This document shows positions 15,469-24,151 of a stretch of 64,000 nt of DNA, piece by piece. Both the position numbers and the translations under genes were made by a program. This DNA is from Subdoligranulum variabile (GTDB taxonomy: Bacteria > Bacillota > Clostridia > Oscillospirales > Ruminococcaceae). The notes under the pieces were generated by a model. That model ran no database searches. It was given only the letters and a program-made list of their open reading frames with translations, and was not told the DNA's origin. Location of the stretch: contig SFKI01000006.1 in the NCBI GenBank assembly GCA_004554775.1, positions 1 through 64,000 of the forward strand. Reading direction: 5' to 3'. Numbering within the stretch: the first letter of the stretch is position 1; the number at the start of each line of letters is the position of its first letter.

Positions 15469-16380
15469 TTATTCCTGGTTCAGCCCGGCAGCCACAACGG
15501 CTGCCAGCGCGATGGAGTTGACCTTCGTCTGGAAGGAATCGGAACGGCTGGTCAGGATGGCGGGCACCTTGGTACCGGTCAGGATGCAGCCGTTTTTGCA
15601 GTCGGCAGTGTGGACCAGCGTCTTGTACACGAGGTTGCCGGCCTGGATGTCGGGGAACAGCAGAATGTCGGCGTGGCCGGCAGCGGGGCGGTCCTGGGCA
15701 CCCTTGTGGTGGGCGGCTTCGGGGTCAATGGCGATATCCATGGACAGGGGACCGTCCACGACGCAGCCGGTGATCTTGCCCTCGGCGTTCATCTTGCGCA
15801 GTTCGTCAGCGTCCACGGTGCAGGGCATCTTGGGGTTGACGACCTCAACGGCGGCCAGCGGGGCGACCTTCGGGCACGCAACGCCGCAGGCATGGGCAAC
15901 GGCCACGGTGTTCTCGATGATATGTACTTTATCCTCCAGCGTGGGGTAGGTCATAAAGGCAACGTCGGTCAGAAACAGCAGCTGTTCAATGCCCTTGACC
16001 TCAAAAACAGCCACGTGGGACAGGGTGCGGCCGGTGCGCAGGCCGACTTCCTTGTCCAGCACGCTCTTCAGGAAAGTCTTGGTGTCCAGCAGGCCCTTCA
16101 TGTACATGTTGGCCACGCCGTCGTGCGCCAGCTTGACAGCGGTCAGGGAAGCCTTGACCTTATCGGGCTCGTTGATGATCTCGTAATCGGACAGGTCGAT
16201 GTTCAGCTCACCGGCGATCTTGCGGATAGCGGCTTCGTCACCAACCAGGATGGCATCGGCAATGCCCTGCTTATGGGCAGCGTCAACAGCTTCCAGAACG
16301 GCGTCGTCCTCAGCAGCGGCAACGGCCAGCTTCTGCTTGCCGCAGGTCTTTACTTTAGCGATCAGGTCCTCAAAATTCAT
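15469..16380 (-). CDS. ptb: phosphate butyryltransferase
   Basis: A 303-residue PTA/PTB-family enzyme that exchanges CoA of butyryl-CoA for phosphate, feeding butyrate kinase. The length is right for Ptb (phosphotransacetylases are longer). Family features include AVAAAEDD at the N terminus, RTLSHVAVFE in the middle and ILTGTKVPAILTSRSDS at the C terminus. It starts at 16380 and is first in the ptb-buk operon behind a consensus promoter. The operon diverges from the coaD-thl-crt-hbd-bcd-etf genes, so both halves of the butyrate route are side by side. Confidence 0.92.
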   Translation of the reverse strand: MNFEDLIAKVKTCGKQKLAVAAAEDDAVLEAVDAAHKQGIADAILVGDEAAIRKIAGELNIDLSDYEIINEPDKVKASLTAVKLAHDGVANMYMKGLLDTKTFLKSVLDKEVGLRTGRTLSHVAVFEVKGIEQLLFLTDVAFMTYPTLEDKVHIIENTVAVAHACGVACPKVAPLAAVEVVNPKMPCTVDADELRKMNAEGKITGCVVDGPLSMDIAIDPEAAHHKGAQDRPAAGHADILLFPDIQAGNLVYKTLVHTADCKNGCILTGTKVPAILTSRSDSFQTKVNSIALAAVVAAGLNQE

Positions 16381-16445
16381 TTTACAGCACCTCGTTTACT
16401 CTACATCACAAAATGTGGGAGGGCACAAACCCTCACATGTTAAAA

Positions 16446-16474
16446 TAATAACATATATGGCTCGTAGGGTCAAG
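16446..16474 (-). promoter_or_regulatory. promoter of the ptb-buk operon
   Basis: On the minus strand TTGACC (16474-16469), 17 bases, TATTAT (16451-16446). The leader contains a hairpin with ATGTG/CACAT and AGGG/CCCT arms before the ptb start. Confidence 0.7.
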
Positions 16475-16609
16475 AGGATAATGTGAAAGATTTGACGGTC
16501 TCTTGATTTCAATGGGCGGCCCGGCCCAGGGAGTCCGCCCTCGGGGAACCCCAAAGGGGAAATCGGGGGACTCCTCCGGGGCCAAAATAAACTCAATGCG
16601 GGTAGAGTT

Positions 16610-16703
16610 AAAGGCTCCCCTAGAGGGGAGCTGTCACCGCAGGTGACTGAGGGGTGGCTGGGTGGATGTTTATGCCCTTAGAACCACCCCTCCAAGGGAA
16701 GCC
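16610..16703. repeat. second repeat family, short copy
   Basis: Begins AAAGGCTCCCC, includes a GTCACC/GGTGAC hairpin, and ends with an inverted arm near 16684-16703. Its termini resemble those of the elements at 58988-59119 and 61665-61866. The preceding 16500-16600 is GC-rich with small hairpins and no gene. Confidence 0.5.
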
Positions 16704-16783
16704 ACTCTCTCCAGCAAGTACTATAGGGAGGGGGCTTGCCCCCCTAAGGTACCTTGCCGTTATTACGATTTTTGATTTTGCGC

Positions 16784-16899
16784 GTAGGGGACGCCGTCCC
16801 CTACATCCAACCACATGATGGCCGTAGGAGCGAGTATTGCTTGCCCGCAAGATCTTGTGCTGCCGCCCAACTCGGCGGGCAAGCACTGTTTGCCCCTAC
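16784..16899. repeat. REP cluster 2 (three units)
   Basis: A short perfect palindrome GTAGGGGACGCC.. (16784-16804), a degenerate unit (16824-16849) and an inverted unit (16876-16899). No gene lies between 16381 and 17187; this stretch holds repeats and the coaD leader. Confidence 0.7.
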
Positions 16900-16989
16900 C
16901 TATTTAAATGCAACCAACCCCACATCATCCGCCGTACCGCTGCGCCAAAACAAAATACAAAATATGTCTGAAAATTAACGAATAAGGCA

Positions 16990-17018
16990 TTGACAAAACC
17001 TTAACAAGATGGTAAAAC
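16990..17018 (+). promoter_or_regulatory. possible promoter of coaD
   Basis: A perfect TTGACA (16990-16995) with TAAAAC 17 bases on (17013-17018); TATAGT lies 6 bases further but is too far. A leader of about 165 GC-rich, foldable bases would follow, with no RNA family recognised. Confidence 0.45.
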
Positions 17019-17187
17019 TATAGTAGTGAGTTTGGCGAGACCCGCCAGACCCACGGCTGCGGCACCGGCCGCCGCCCACCTGGACAGGTATGATCTCGCT
17101 CCAGACACGGCGCAGGTGCCTAAATTTCCGCCACAAGATGTTTAATTTTTAACAATCAAACGGCGGCTCCCGAAAGGTCCAACCAAT

Positions 17188-17676
17188 ATGCCCATTGCCA
17201 TGTATCCTGGCAGCTTCGATCCCGTTACCCGCGGACATCTCGATATCATCAAGCGCTCCAGCCGTATGTTTGACAAGGTCATCGTCGCGGTGCTGGTCAA
17301 CAGTGCCAAGAAACCCTTGTTTACGGTCGAGGAGCGCGTTGCCATGCTGCGGGAATGCTGCAAGGACATCCCCAACGTAGAGGTCGATTCCTTCAATGGC
17401 CTGACCGTCAGCTTCGCCAAGCAGAAGCACGCCACCGTCATGGTGCGCGGCCTGCGCGCTGTCACGGATTTTGAAAACGAGATCCAGCTCGCGCACACCA
17501 ACTTCGCCATGGCGCCCGGCATCGAAACGGTGTTCCTGGCAACGGCCATCAAATGGAGCTATCTTTCTTCCACCATCGTGCGGGAGGCAGCCCACTACGG
17601 CCAGGATGTTTCCAAGTTCGTGCCCGCCAATGTCGAAACCGCCCTCATCGCCAAACGCGAAGCAGGGGAGTTATAA
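17188..17676 (+). CDS. coaD: phosphopantetheine adenylyltransferase
   Basis: A 162-residue nucleotidyltransferase that joins ATP to 4'-phosphopantetheine, the penultimate step of coenzyme A synthesis. The N-terminal YPGSFDPVTRGH carries the T/HxGH ATP-binding motif, MVRGLRAVTDFE is the family's substrate loop, and LSSTIVRE is the C-terminal signature. Length is normal. The ribosome site is weak (GAAAGG). It is 105 bases upstream of thl, so CoA synthesis may be coupled to the CoA-dependent butyrate operon. Confidence 0.93.
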   Translation: MPIAMYPGSFDPVTRGHLDIIKRSSRMFDKVIVAVLVNSAKKPLFTVEERVAMLRECCKDIPNVEVDSFNGLTVSFAKQKHATVMVRGLRAVTDFENEIQLAHTNFAMAPGIETVFLATAIKWSYLSSTIVREAAHYGQDVSKFVPANVETALIAKREAGEL

Positions 17677-17781
17677 AACCCAAACCGCATTCACAGCCGT
17701 ACCACGGCTTTGAAGATACAACGTTACTCAATAGTCTATCCGAACGAATTGAAAAGAACATTTTTCAGGAGGCTACTTATT

Positions 17782-18996
17782 ATGAAAAAGATCGTCATCG
17801 CCAGCGCATGCCGTACTGCCATTGGCAAGTTCGGCGGCACCCTCGCCAATGTCCCCGCTGCTGAGCTGGGCTCCATCGTCATCAAAGAGGCTTTGAACCG
17901 TGCCAACGTCAAGCCCGAGCAGGTCGACCATGTCTACATGGGCTGCGTCATTCAGGCTGGCCTGGGCCAGAACGTCGCACGTCAGGCTTCCCTGAAGGCT
18001 GGTCTGCCGATCGAGACCCCCGCCGTCACCGTCAACGTTGTCTGCGGTTCCGGTCTGAACTGCGTCAACATGGCTGCTCAGATGATCGAGGCCGGCGATG
18101 CCGACATCGTTGTTGCAGGCGGCATGGAGAACATGGACATGGCTCCGTTCGCTATGATGAAGGGCCGCTACGGCTACCGCATGGGCTATCCCATGGGCAA
18201 GAGCGAGTTGGTTGACACCATGGTCAACGATGCTCTGTGGGATGCTACCGGCTACAACATGCACATGGGCATGACCGCCGAGAACGTCTGCACCAACGAG
18301 ACCTACCAGAAGAAGTACGGCTACAGCCCCATCAGCCGTGAGCAGCTCGACGAGTTCGCTTTCCGTTCTCAGGAGAAGGCAGCCAAGGCTATCGCCGATG
18401 GCGCTTTCAAGGATGAGATCGTCCCCGTTGTCATCAAGGGCAAGAAGGGTGACACCGTGTTTGATACCGACGAAGGCCCCCGCCTGAGCTCTATGGAAGT
18501 TCTGGGCAAGCTGAAGCCCTGCTTCAAGAAGGACGGCATCGTCACCGCCGGCAACTCCTCCGCCATCAACGACGGCGCTGCTGCGCTGGTCATCATGAGT
18601 GAGGAGAAGGCCAAGGAGCTGGGCGTTGAGCCTCTGGCTACCTGGGTTGCCGGTGCTCTGGCCGGTGTTGAGCCCGAGGTCATGGGCCTTGGCCCCATCG
18701 CCGCCACCAAGAAGGTCATGGCCAAGACCGGCCTGACCGTCGACGATATGGACCTGGTCGAAGCCAACGAGGCCTTCGCTGCCCAGTCTGTGGCCGTCGG
18801 CGAAGCGCTGCACTTCGACCAGACCAAGCTGAACGTCAACGGCGGCGCCATTGCGCTGGGCCATCCCGTTGGTGCTTCCGGTGCCCGTATCCTCGTCACC
18901 CTGCTGTACGCCATGAAGCATCGCGGCGCTCATAAGGGCCTGGCTACCCTGTGCATCGGCGGCGGCATGGGCTGCGCCACCATCGTTGAAATGTAA
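17782..18996 (+). CDS. thl: acetyl-CoA acetyltransferase (thiolase)
   Basis: Condenses two acetyl-CoA to acetoacetyl-CoA, the first step of butyrate synthesis. With the start at 17782 (CAGGAGG upstream) it is 404 residues. The catalytic residues are visible: Cys88 in VVCGSGLN, His361 in GHPVGASG and Cys391 in LCIGGGMG. The reading frame extends 24 codons upstream, but that part has no ribosome site. First gene of the thl-crt-hbd-bcd-etfB-etfA operon. Codon use is strongly biased, as in highly expressed genes. Confidence 0.95.
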   Translation: MKKIVIASACRTAIGKFGGTLANVPAAELGSIVIKEALNRANVKPEQVDHVYMGCVIQAGLGQNVARQASLKAGLPIETPAVTVNVVCGSGLNCVNMAAQMIEAGDADIVVAGGMENMDMAPFAMMKGRYGYRMGYPMGKSELVDTMVNDALWDATGYNMHMGMTAENVCTNETYQKKYGYSPISREQLDEFAFRSQEKAAKAIADGAFKDEIVPVVIKGKKGDTVFDTDEGPRLSSMEVLGKLKPCFKKDGIVTAGNSSAINDGAAALVIMSEEKAKELGVEPLATWVAGALAGVEPEVMGLGPIAATKKVMAKTGLTVDDMDLVEANEAFAAQSVAVGEALHFDQTKLNVNGGAIALGHPVGASGARILVTLLYAMKHRGAHKGLATLCIGGGMGCATIVEM

Positions 18997-19014
18997 TCAT
19001 CGGAGGAAGTAAAC

Positions 19015-19800
19015 ATGTCCTTTGTTACTACCGAGATCCAGGACGCCGTTGCCGTCCTGACGATCGACCGCCCGAAAGCCCTCAACGCCCTGAACCCCGA
19101 GGTTCTGGCAGACCTGAAGGCTGCCTTCGAGGCCATCGACCAGAACACTGTCCGCTGTGTTGTGCTGACCGGCGCCGGTGATAAGAGCTTTGTGGCCGGT
19201 GCCGATATCGGCTCCATGTCCACCATGACCAAGGCCGAGGGCGAGGCCTTCGGCAAGCTGGGCAACGACGTTTTCCTGATGATTGAGCACTTCCCGCTGC
19301 CCGTCATCGCTGCTGTCAACGGTTTTGCACTGGGCGGCGGCAACGAACTGGCCATGAGCTGCGATATCCGTCTCTGCTCTGACAACGCCGTCTTCGGCCA
19401 GCCCGAAGTTGGCCTGGGCATCACCCCGGGCTTCGGCGGCACCCAGCGCCTGGCCCGTCTGGTCGGCATGGGCATGGCGAAGCAGTTGGTCTACTCGGCC
19501 CTGAACATCAAGGCTGACGAAGCCCTGCGCATCGGCCTGGTCAACGCCGTTTACACCCAGGAAGAGCTGATGCCCGCCGCCCTCAAGCTGGCCGGCAAGA
19601 TCGCCAAGAATGCCCCCATCGCAGTGCGCAACTGCAAAAAGGCGATCAACGATGGCATCAGCCTGCCCATCGAGCAGGCCGTTGAGGTCGAGGAAAAGCT
19701 CTTCGGCGATTGCTTCGAGACCCACGATCAGGTCGAGGGCATGGGCTGCTTCCTGAGCCGCGAGAAGCCGAAACCGAAGCCGGTTTTCACCAACAATTGA
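19015..19800 (+). CDS. crt: 3-hydroxybutyryl-CoA dehydratase (crotonase)
   Basis: A 261-residue crotonase that removes water from 3-hydroxybutyryl-CoA to give crotonyl-CoA. The oxyanion-hole segments are SFVAGADI and NGFALGGGNELA, and the catalytic glutamates lie in GGNE and FGQPEVGLG. The ribosome site GGAGGAAG sits just upstream, 18 bases after thl. Placement in the thl-hbd-bcd operon supports the butyrate role over fatty-acid degradation. Confidence 0.94.
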   Translation: MSFVTTEIQDAVAVLTIDRPKALNALNPEVLADLKAAFEAIDQNTVRCVVLTGAGDKSFVAGADIGSMSTMTKAEGEAFGKLGNDVFLMIEHFPLPVIAAVNGFALGGGNELAMSCDIRLCSDNAVFGQPEVGLGITPGFGGTQRLARLVGMGMAKQLVYSALNIKADEALRIGLVNAVYTQEELMPAALKLAGKIAKNAPIAVRNCKKAINDGISLPIEQAVEVEEKLFGDCFETHDQVEGMGCFLSREKPKPKPVFTNN

Positions 19801-19885
19801 TTTTCCGCCAACGGGGACGGGGCAAAACGCCCCGCATCCCGCCGCTTTGATAAGAACATTTAGAACAAACTGGGAGGTTACTACT

Positions 19886-20758
19886 ATGAAGGTAGGCGTT
19901 ATTGGCGCTGGCACCATGGGCCAGGGCATTGCAAAGGCTTTTGCACAGGTCGAGGGCTACACCGTGGCCCTGTGCGACATCAAGCAGGAGTGGGCTGACA
20001 ACGGCAAGGCAAAGATCGCTGCCGGTTATGCCAAGCTGGTTGCCAAGGGCAAGCTGGATCAGGCTGAGGTTGACCGCCGCATGGCTGCCATCACCGCTGG
20101 TTTGAAAGAAGATCTGTGCGCTGACTGCGACCTGATCGTCGAGGCTGCTTTCGAGGACATGAAGGTCAAGCAGACCACCTTCGGCGAGCTGGATAAGATC
20201 TGCAAGCCCGAGTGTGTTTTCGCTTCCAACACCTCTTCTCTGTCCATCACCGAGATCGGCAAGGGCCTGAGCCGTCCGCTGGTCGGCATGCACTTCTTCA
20301 ACCCCGCTGACCGCATGAAGCTCATCGAGGTCATCGCCGGTGTGAACACCCCCGCTGAGACCGTTGAGACCATCAAGAAGATCAGCACCGAGATCGGCAA
20401 GAGCCCGGTCCAGGTCAACGAGGCCGCCGGTTTCGTTGTCAACCGCATCTTGATCCCCATGATCAATGAAGCTGCCTTCATCAAGATGGAGGGCGTTTCT
20501 GACATCGCCGGCATCGACACCGCTATGAAGCTGGGTGCCAACCATCCCATGGGCCCCCTGGAGCTGGGCGACTTCGTCGGCTTGGACATCTGCCTGGCCA
20601 TCATGGACGTCCTGTACAAAGAGACCGGCGACAGCAAGTATCGTGCCTGCCCGCTGATCCGCAAGATGGTCCGCGGCGGCAACCTGGGCTGCAAGACCGG
20701 CAAGGGCTTCTACGTCTACAATGCTGACCGCACCAAGACCCCGGTCGATGCACTGTAA
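19886..20758 (+). CDS. hbd: 3-hydroxybutyryl-CoA dehydrogenase
   Basis: A 290-residue NAD(P)-dependent enzyme reducing acetoacetyl-CoA to 3-hydroxybutyryl-CoA. The Rossmann motif GAGTMGQGIA is at residues about 7-16. The catalytic HFFNPADRMKL is near 140, and the C-terminal domain has NRILIPMINEA and LGDFVGLD. The ATG at 19886 follows GGGAGG; the longer frame upstream lacks a site. A perfect 12-bp hairpin follows the gene before bcd. Confidence 0.94.
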   Translation: MKVGVIGAGTMGQGIAKAFAQVEGYTVALCDIKQEWADNGKAKIAAGYAKLVAKGKLDQAEVDRRMAAITAGLKEDLCADCDLIVEAAFEDMKVKQTTFGELDKICKPECVFASNTSSLSITEIGKGLSRPLVGMHFFNPADRMKLIEVIAGVNTPAETVETIKKISTEIGKSPVQVNEAAGFVVNRILIPMINEAAFIKMEGVSDIAGIDTAMKLGANHPMGPLELGDFVGLDICLAIMDVLYKETGDSKYRACPLIRKMVRGGNLGCKTGKGFYVYNADRTKTPVDAL

Positions 20759-20773
20759 TTAACTTACTCACGC

Positions 20774-20803
20774 GCCTGACGCGTTAATAAGAACGCGTCA
20801 GGC
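20774..20803 (+). promoter_or_regulatory. 12-bp hairpin between hbd and bcd
   Basis: GCCTGACGCGTT and AACGCGTCAGGC pair perfectly around a 6-base loop; no clean U run follows. It could be an mRNA-processing or stability element, or a weak attenuator, inside the butyrate operon. Confidence 0.6.
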
Positions 20804-20835
20804 TGCGTTTGTTTGAGTATATGGAGGTTAACCAA

Positions 20836-22005
20836 ATGGATTTTACTCTGTCTAAACAGCAGCAAATGGTCCAGAAGATGTACAAGGAGTTTGCTGAAAA
20901 CGAAGTCAAGCCCCTGGCCAAAAAGGTCGATGCTGAGGAATATTTCCCCAAAGAGACCGTGGAAAAGATGGCAAAGCTGGGCATGATGGGCATTTACTTC
21001 CCCAAAGAGGTCGGCGGTGCAGGCGGCGATGTGCTGTCCTACGTGATGGCCGTTGAGGAAATGTCCAAGGTCTGCGGCACCACCGGTGTTATCCTGTCTG
21101 CCCACACCTCTCTGTGCGCGGCGCCTATCTACGAGAACGGCACCCCCGCCCAGAAAGAAAAGTACCTGCCCAAGCTGTGCAGCGGCGAATGGCTGGGTGC
21201 TTTTGGCCTGACCGAGCCCGGTGCCGGTACCGACGCCCAGGGCCAGCAGACCTTCGCGGTTGACGAGGGCGACCACTGGAAGCTGAACGGCTCCAAGATC
21301 TTCATCACCAACGCCGGTTATGCCGATGTGTTCATCATCATTGCCGTTACCGGTTTTGTCACCGACAAGCGCGGCCGCAAGCAGAAAGAGATCAGCGCCT
21401 TCATCGTGGAGCGCACCGATCCCGGCTTCAAGGTCGGCAAGCCCGAGGACAAGATGGGCATCCGCGGCTCCTCCACCTGCGAGTTGATCATGGAGGACTG
21501 CATCATCCCGAAGGATCGTCTGCTCGGCGTCAAGGGCAAGGGCTTCCAGCTGGCTATGGCTACGCTGGACGGCGGCCGTATCGGCATTGCTGCCCAGGCT
21601 CTGGGCATTGCAGAGGGTGCTATCGACGAGACCGTTGCCTACGTCAAAGAGCGTAAGCAGTTCGGCCGCTCCATCGCCCAGTTCCAGAACACCCAGTTCG
21701 AGCTGGCCGAGATGAAGGCCCGCGTGGATGCTGCCAAGTATCTGGTTTATAAGGCTGGCCTGAAAAAGCAGCAGGCCATGAACGGCGCGAAGATTCGCTA
21801 TAGCGTCGAAGCTGCCGAGGCGAAGCTGATCGCTTCCCGTACTGCCAGCGACGTGACCCGCCGCTGCCTGCAGCTGTTCGGCGGTTACGGCTACACCCGT
21901 GATTACCCCATCGAGCGTATGATGCGTGATGCCAAGATCACTGAGATCTATGAGGGCACCAGCGAAGTTCAGATGATGGTCATCTCCGGCGCGCTGCTGA
22001 AGTAA
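20836..22005 (+). CDS. bcd: butyryl-CoA dehydrogenase
   Basis: A 389-residue flavin acyl-CoA dehydrogenase reducing crotonyl-CoA to butyryl-CoA. With EtfAB it can bifurcate electrons to ferredoxin. Family features are AFGLTEPGAGTD, the FAD-side QLFGGYGYTRDYP and the catalytic Glu in IYEGTSEVQ near the C terminus. The ATG at 20836 follows GGAGG; an upstream frame of 9 codons is ignored. It is 15 bases upstream of etfB. Confidence 0.95.
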   Translation: MDFTLSKQQQMVQKMYKEFAENEVKPLAKKVDAEEYFPKETVEKMAKLGMMGIYFPKEVGGAGGDVLSYVMAVEEMSKVCGTTGVILSAHTSLCAAPIYENGTPAQKEKYLPKLCSGEWLGAFGLTEPGAGTDAQGQQTFAVDEGDHWKLNGSKIFITNAGYADVFIIIAVTGFVTDKRGRKQKEISAFIVERTDPGFKVGKPEDKMGIRGSSTCELIMEDCIIPKDRLLGVKGKGFQLAMATLDGGRIGIAAQALGIAEGAIDETVAYVKERKQFGRSIAQFQNTQFELAEMKARVDAAKYLVYKAGLKKQQAMNGAKIRYSVEAAEAKLIASRTASDVTRRCLQLFGGYGYTRDYPIERMMRDAKITEIYEGTSEVQMMVISGALLK

Positions 22006-22019
22006 GGAGGCAAGACGTA

Positions 22020-22805
22020 ATGAAAGCAATCGTTTGTGTCAAACAGGTTCCCGATACGCAGGGCAAGGTAGCTGTCAAGGCTGACGGCACGATGGACCGT
22101 GCCGCTATGGCCACCATCACCAACCCCGATGACCTCAACGCTGTTGAGGCTGCCCTGCAGCTGAAAGATGAGACCGGCTGCGAAGTCGTCGTCGTTACCA
22201 TGGGCCCGCCGCCGGCCGAGGGCATGCTGCGTGAGCTGATGGCCCGCGGCGCTGACCGCGGCGTCTTGGTTTCCGGCCGCGAGTTCGGCGGCTCCGATAC
22301 CTTTGCAACTTCCCAGATCCTGGCTGCTGCCGTCAACAAGATCGGCGTCGGCCCCGAGGATATCGTTTTCTGCGGCCGTCAGGCCATCGACGGTGACACC
22401 GCCCAGGTCGGCCCCCAGATTGCTGAAAAGCTGCATCTGCCCCAGGTCACCTATGTTACCGAGATCAAGAAGGACGGCAACTCCCTGACCGTCAAGCGTC
22501 AGCTGGAGGACGGTTACATGGAGCTGAAAGTCCAGACTCCCTGCCTGCTGACCTGCATCAAGGAGCTGAACACGCCCCGCTACATGAGCGTGCCCGGCAT
22601 CTTCGAGTGCTACGACAAGCCGCTGGAAGTGTTTGATTACAACGCCCTGAAAGATGATCCGCTCATCGAGACCGATACCATCGGCCTGAAGGGCTCTCCG
22701 ACGAACGTTTACAAGTCCTTTGCTCCTCCGGTCAAGGGCGCCGGCATGAAGGTCGAGGACGCTGCCCAGCTGGTCGGCATCCTGAACGACAAGCACCTGA
22801 TTTGA
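22020..22805 (+). CDS. etfB: electron transfer flavoprotein beta subunit
   Basis: A 261-residue EtfB that binds nucleotide and carries electrons with EtfA to Bcd. It starts MKAIVCVKQVPDTQ. It contains the family signature around CGRQAIDGDTAQVGPQ and the anchoring C-terminal tail. Good TAAGGAGG site. The order bcd-etfB-etfA is the standard one for clostridial butyryl-CoA dehydrogenase complexes. Confidence 0.95.
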   Translation: MKAIVCVKQVPDTQGKVAVKADGTMDRAAMATITNPDDLNAVEAALQLKDETGCEVVVVTMGPPPAEGMLRELMARGADRGVLVSGREFGGSDTFATSQILAAAVNKIGVGPEDIVFCGRQAIDGDTAQVGPQIAEKLHLPQVTYVTEIKKDGNSLTVKRQLEDGYMELKVQTPCLLTCIKELNTPRYMSVPGIFECYDKPLEVFDYNALKDDPLIETDTIGLKGSPTNVYKSFAPPVKGAGMKVEDAAQLVGILNDKHLI

Positions 22806-22822
22806 GGAAGGAGAAACAAACA

Positions 22823-24151
22823 ATGGCTGAATTCAATGCAATGGACACCGCCGCCTTCAAGGGCGTGTGGGTATTCTGCGAGCAGCGCGAAGGTCAGATC
22901 CAGACCATCAGCTACCAGCTGCTGAGCGAAGGCCGCAAGCTGGCCAACGACCTCGGCGTGGAGCTGTGCGGCGTTGTGATGGGCAGCGAGCTCAACGAGG
23001 ACTATGTCAAGGCTCTGGGCGGCTACGGTGCCGACCGCGTGTACTACATCGACAGCCCCCTGCTGAAGGACTACACCACCGACGGCTATGCCAAGGCTCT
23101 GTGCGACCTCATCATGGACAAAAAGCCTGAGATCATGCTGATCGGCGCCACCAATCTGGGCCGTGACCTCGGCCCCCGCTGCGCAGCCCGCCTGCACACC
23201 GGCCTGACCGCCGACTGCACCCACCTGGACGTGGATGTCGAAAAGTACAAGAACTTCCTGCGCACCACCTCCAACATCGATGTGGACAACACTAAGTTTG
23301 AGGAAAACACCAACCTGAAGATGACCCGCCCCGCTTTCGGCGGCCACCTGATGGCCACCATCATCTGCCCCCGCTTCCGCCCGCAGATGTCCACCGTGCG
23401 CCCCGGCGTTATGCAGACCCAGCCGTTCGACGAAGCTGGTGCTGCCAAGGTTGTTGTTGAGAAGGTTACCCCCGCTCTGACTGCTGACGATATCCATGTT
23501 GAGATCCTGGACATCAAGAAGAGCGCTAAGAAGCTGGTTGACCTGATCGGTGCTGATGTGATTGTTTCCGTTGGCCGTGGTATCAGCTCTGACCCCGAAA
23601 AGGGCATTGCCCTGGCCGAAGAGCTGGCTGGTGCTCTGGGCGGCGTTGTCGGTGCTTCCCGTGCCGTTACCGATGAAGGCTGGCTGTCTGCTGACCATCA
23701 GGTCGGCCAGACCGGCAAGACCGTGCATCCCCGCATCTATGTTGCTCTGGGCATCTCCGGTGCCATCCAGCACGTTGCCGGCATGCAGGATTCCGAGACC
23801 ATCATCGCCATCAACAAGAATGAGAATGCCCCCATCTTCGGCATTGCTTCCTATGGCATCGTTGGCGACCTGTACAAGGTCGTTCCCGAATCCCTGCCAG
23901 CAAAGCATAAAGGCCGCACCCTGCATAAGGGTGCGGCTCTTTTTATGTGCGGATTACAAAAAGGGGAATGTAGGGGCGAACAGTGTTCGCCCCTACATAC
24001 GCTATACTGCACAAGAATCCCTAATTACCCATTTACAAACACCCCCAAAAGGTTTATAATAAAAATGCTGCGCATTGCGGAAAAATTCGGCGCAGCAAGG
24101 ATATGCGATTTTACAATCGGAGGTACATCATGGAAAAACTCTTCCACCTGA
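22823..24151 (+). CDS. etfA: electron transfer flavoprotein alpha subunit, with anomalous 3' end
   Basis: FAD-binding subunit of the Etf complex. The start at 22823 (GGAAGGAG upstream) is preferred to 22802. The EtfA domains and FAD motifs are intact, for example VGQTGKTVHPRIY and ISGAIQHVAGM, through GDLYKVVPE at about residue 355. The frame then continues about 85 codons through the operon terminator (23913-23943), a REP unit and the promoter of the next gene. It stops inside the next coding region. A TAA at 23908-23910 is one frame away. I infer a single-base deletion, or sequence error, that removed the stop; the real protein is probably near 361 residues. Confidence 0.88.
   Translation: MAEFNAMDTAAFKGVWVFCEQREGQIQTISYQLLSEGRKLANDLGVELCGVVMGSELNEDYVKALGGYGADRVYYIDSPLLKDYTTDGYAKALCDLIMDKKPEIMLIGATNLGRDLGPRCAARLHTGLTADCTHLDVDVEKYKNFLRTTSNIDVDNTKFEENTNLKMTRPAFGGHLMATIICPRFRPQMSTVRPGVMQTQPFDEAGAAKVVVEKVTPALTADDIHVEILDIKKSAKKLVDLIGADVIVSVGRGISSDPEKGIALAEELAGALGGVVGASRAVTDEGWLSADHQVGQTGKTVHPRIYVALGISGAIQHVAGMQDSETIIAINKNENAPIFGIASYGIVGDLYKVVPESLPAKHKGRTLHKGAALFMCGLQKGECRGEQCSPLHTLYCTRIPNYPFTNTPKRFIIKMLRIAEKFGAARICDFTIGGTSWKNSST
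23913..23943 (+). terminator. terminator of the butyrate operon
   Basis: GCCGCACCCT pairs perfectly with AGGGTGCGGC around GCATA, followed by TCTTTTT. It lies inside the over-long etfA frame, which supports a lost stop codon. Confidence 0.85.
23970..23996. repeat. REP unit 3 (AACA/TGTT type)
   Basis: A near-perfect palindrome GTAGGGGCGAACA..TGTTCGCCCCTAC, placed directly after the butyrate operon terminator. Confidence 0.8.
24032..24060 (+). promoter_or_regulatory. promoter of the purine permease
   Basis: TTTACA (24032-24037), 17 bases, TATAAT (24055-24060). A GCTGCGC/GCGCAGC hairpin (24067-24096) lies in the short leader. No purine riboswitch consensus was found. Confidence 0.65.

Noticed and set aside
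24067..24129. Purine riboswitch before the permease
   Set aside because: Only one simple hairpin is present; the conserved purine-aptamer core and three-way junction are not found and the leader is too short.
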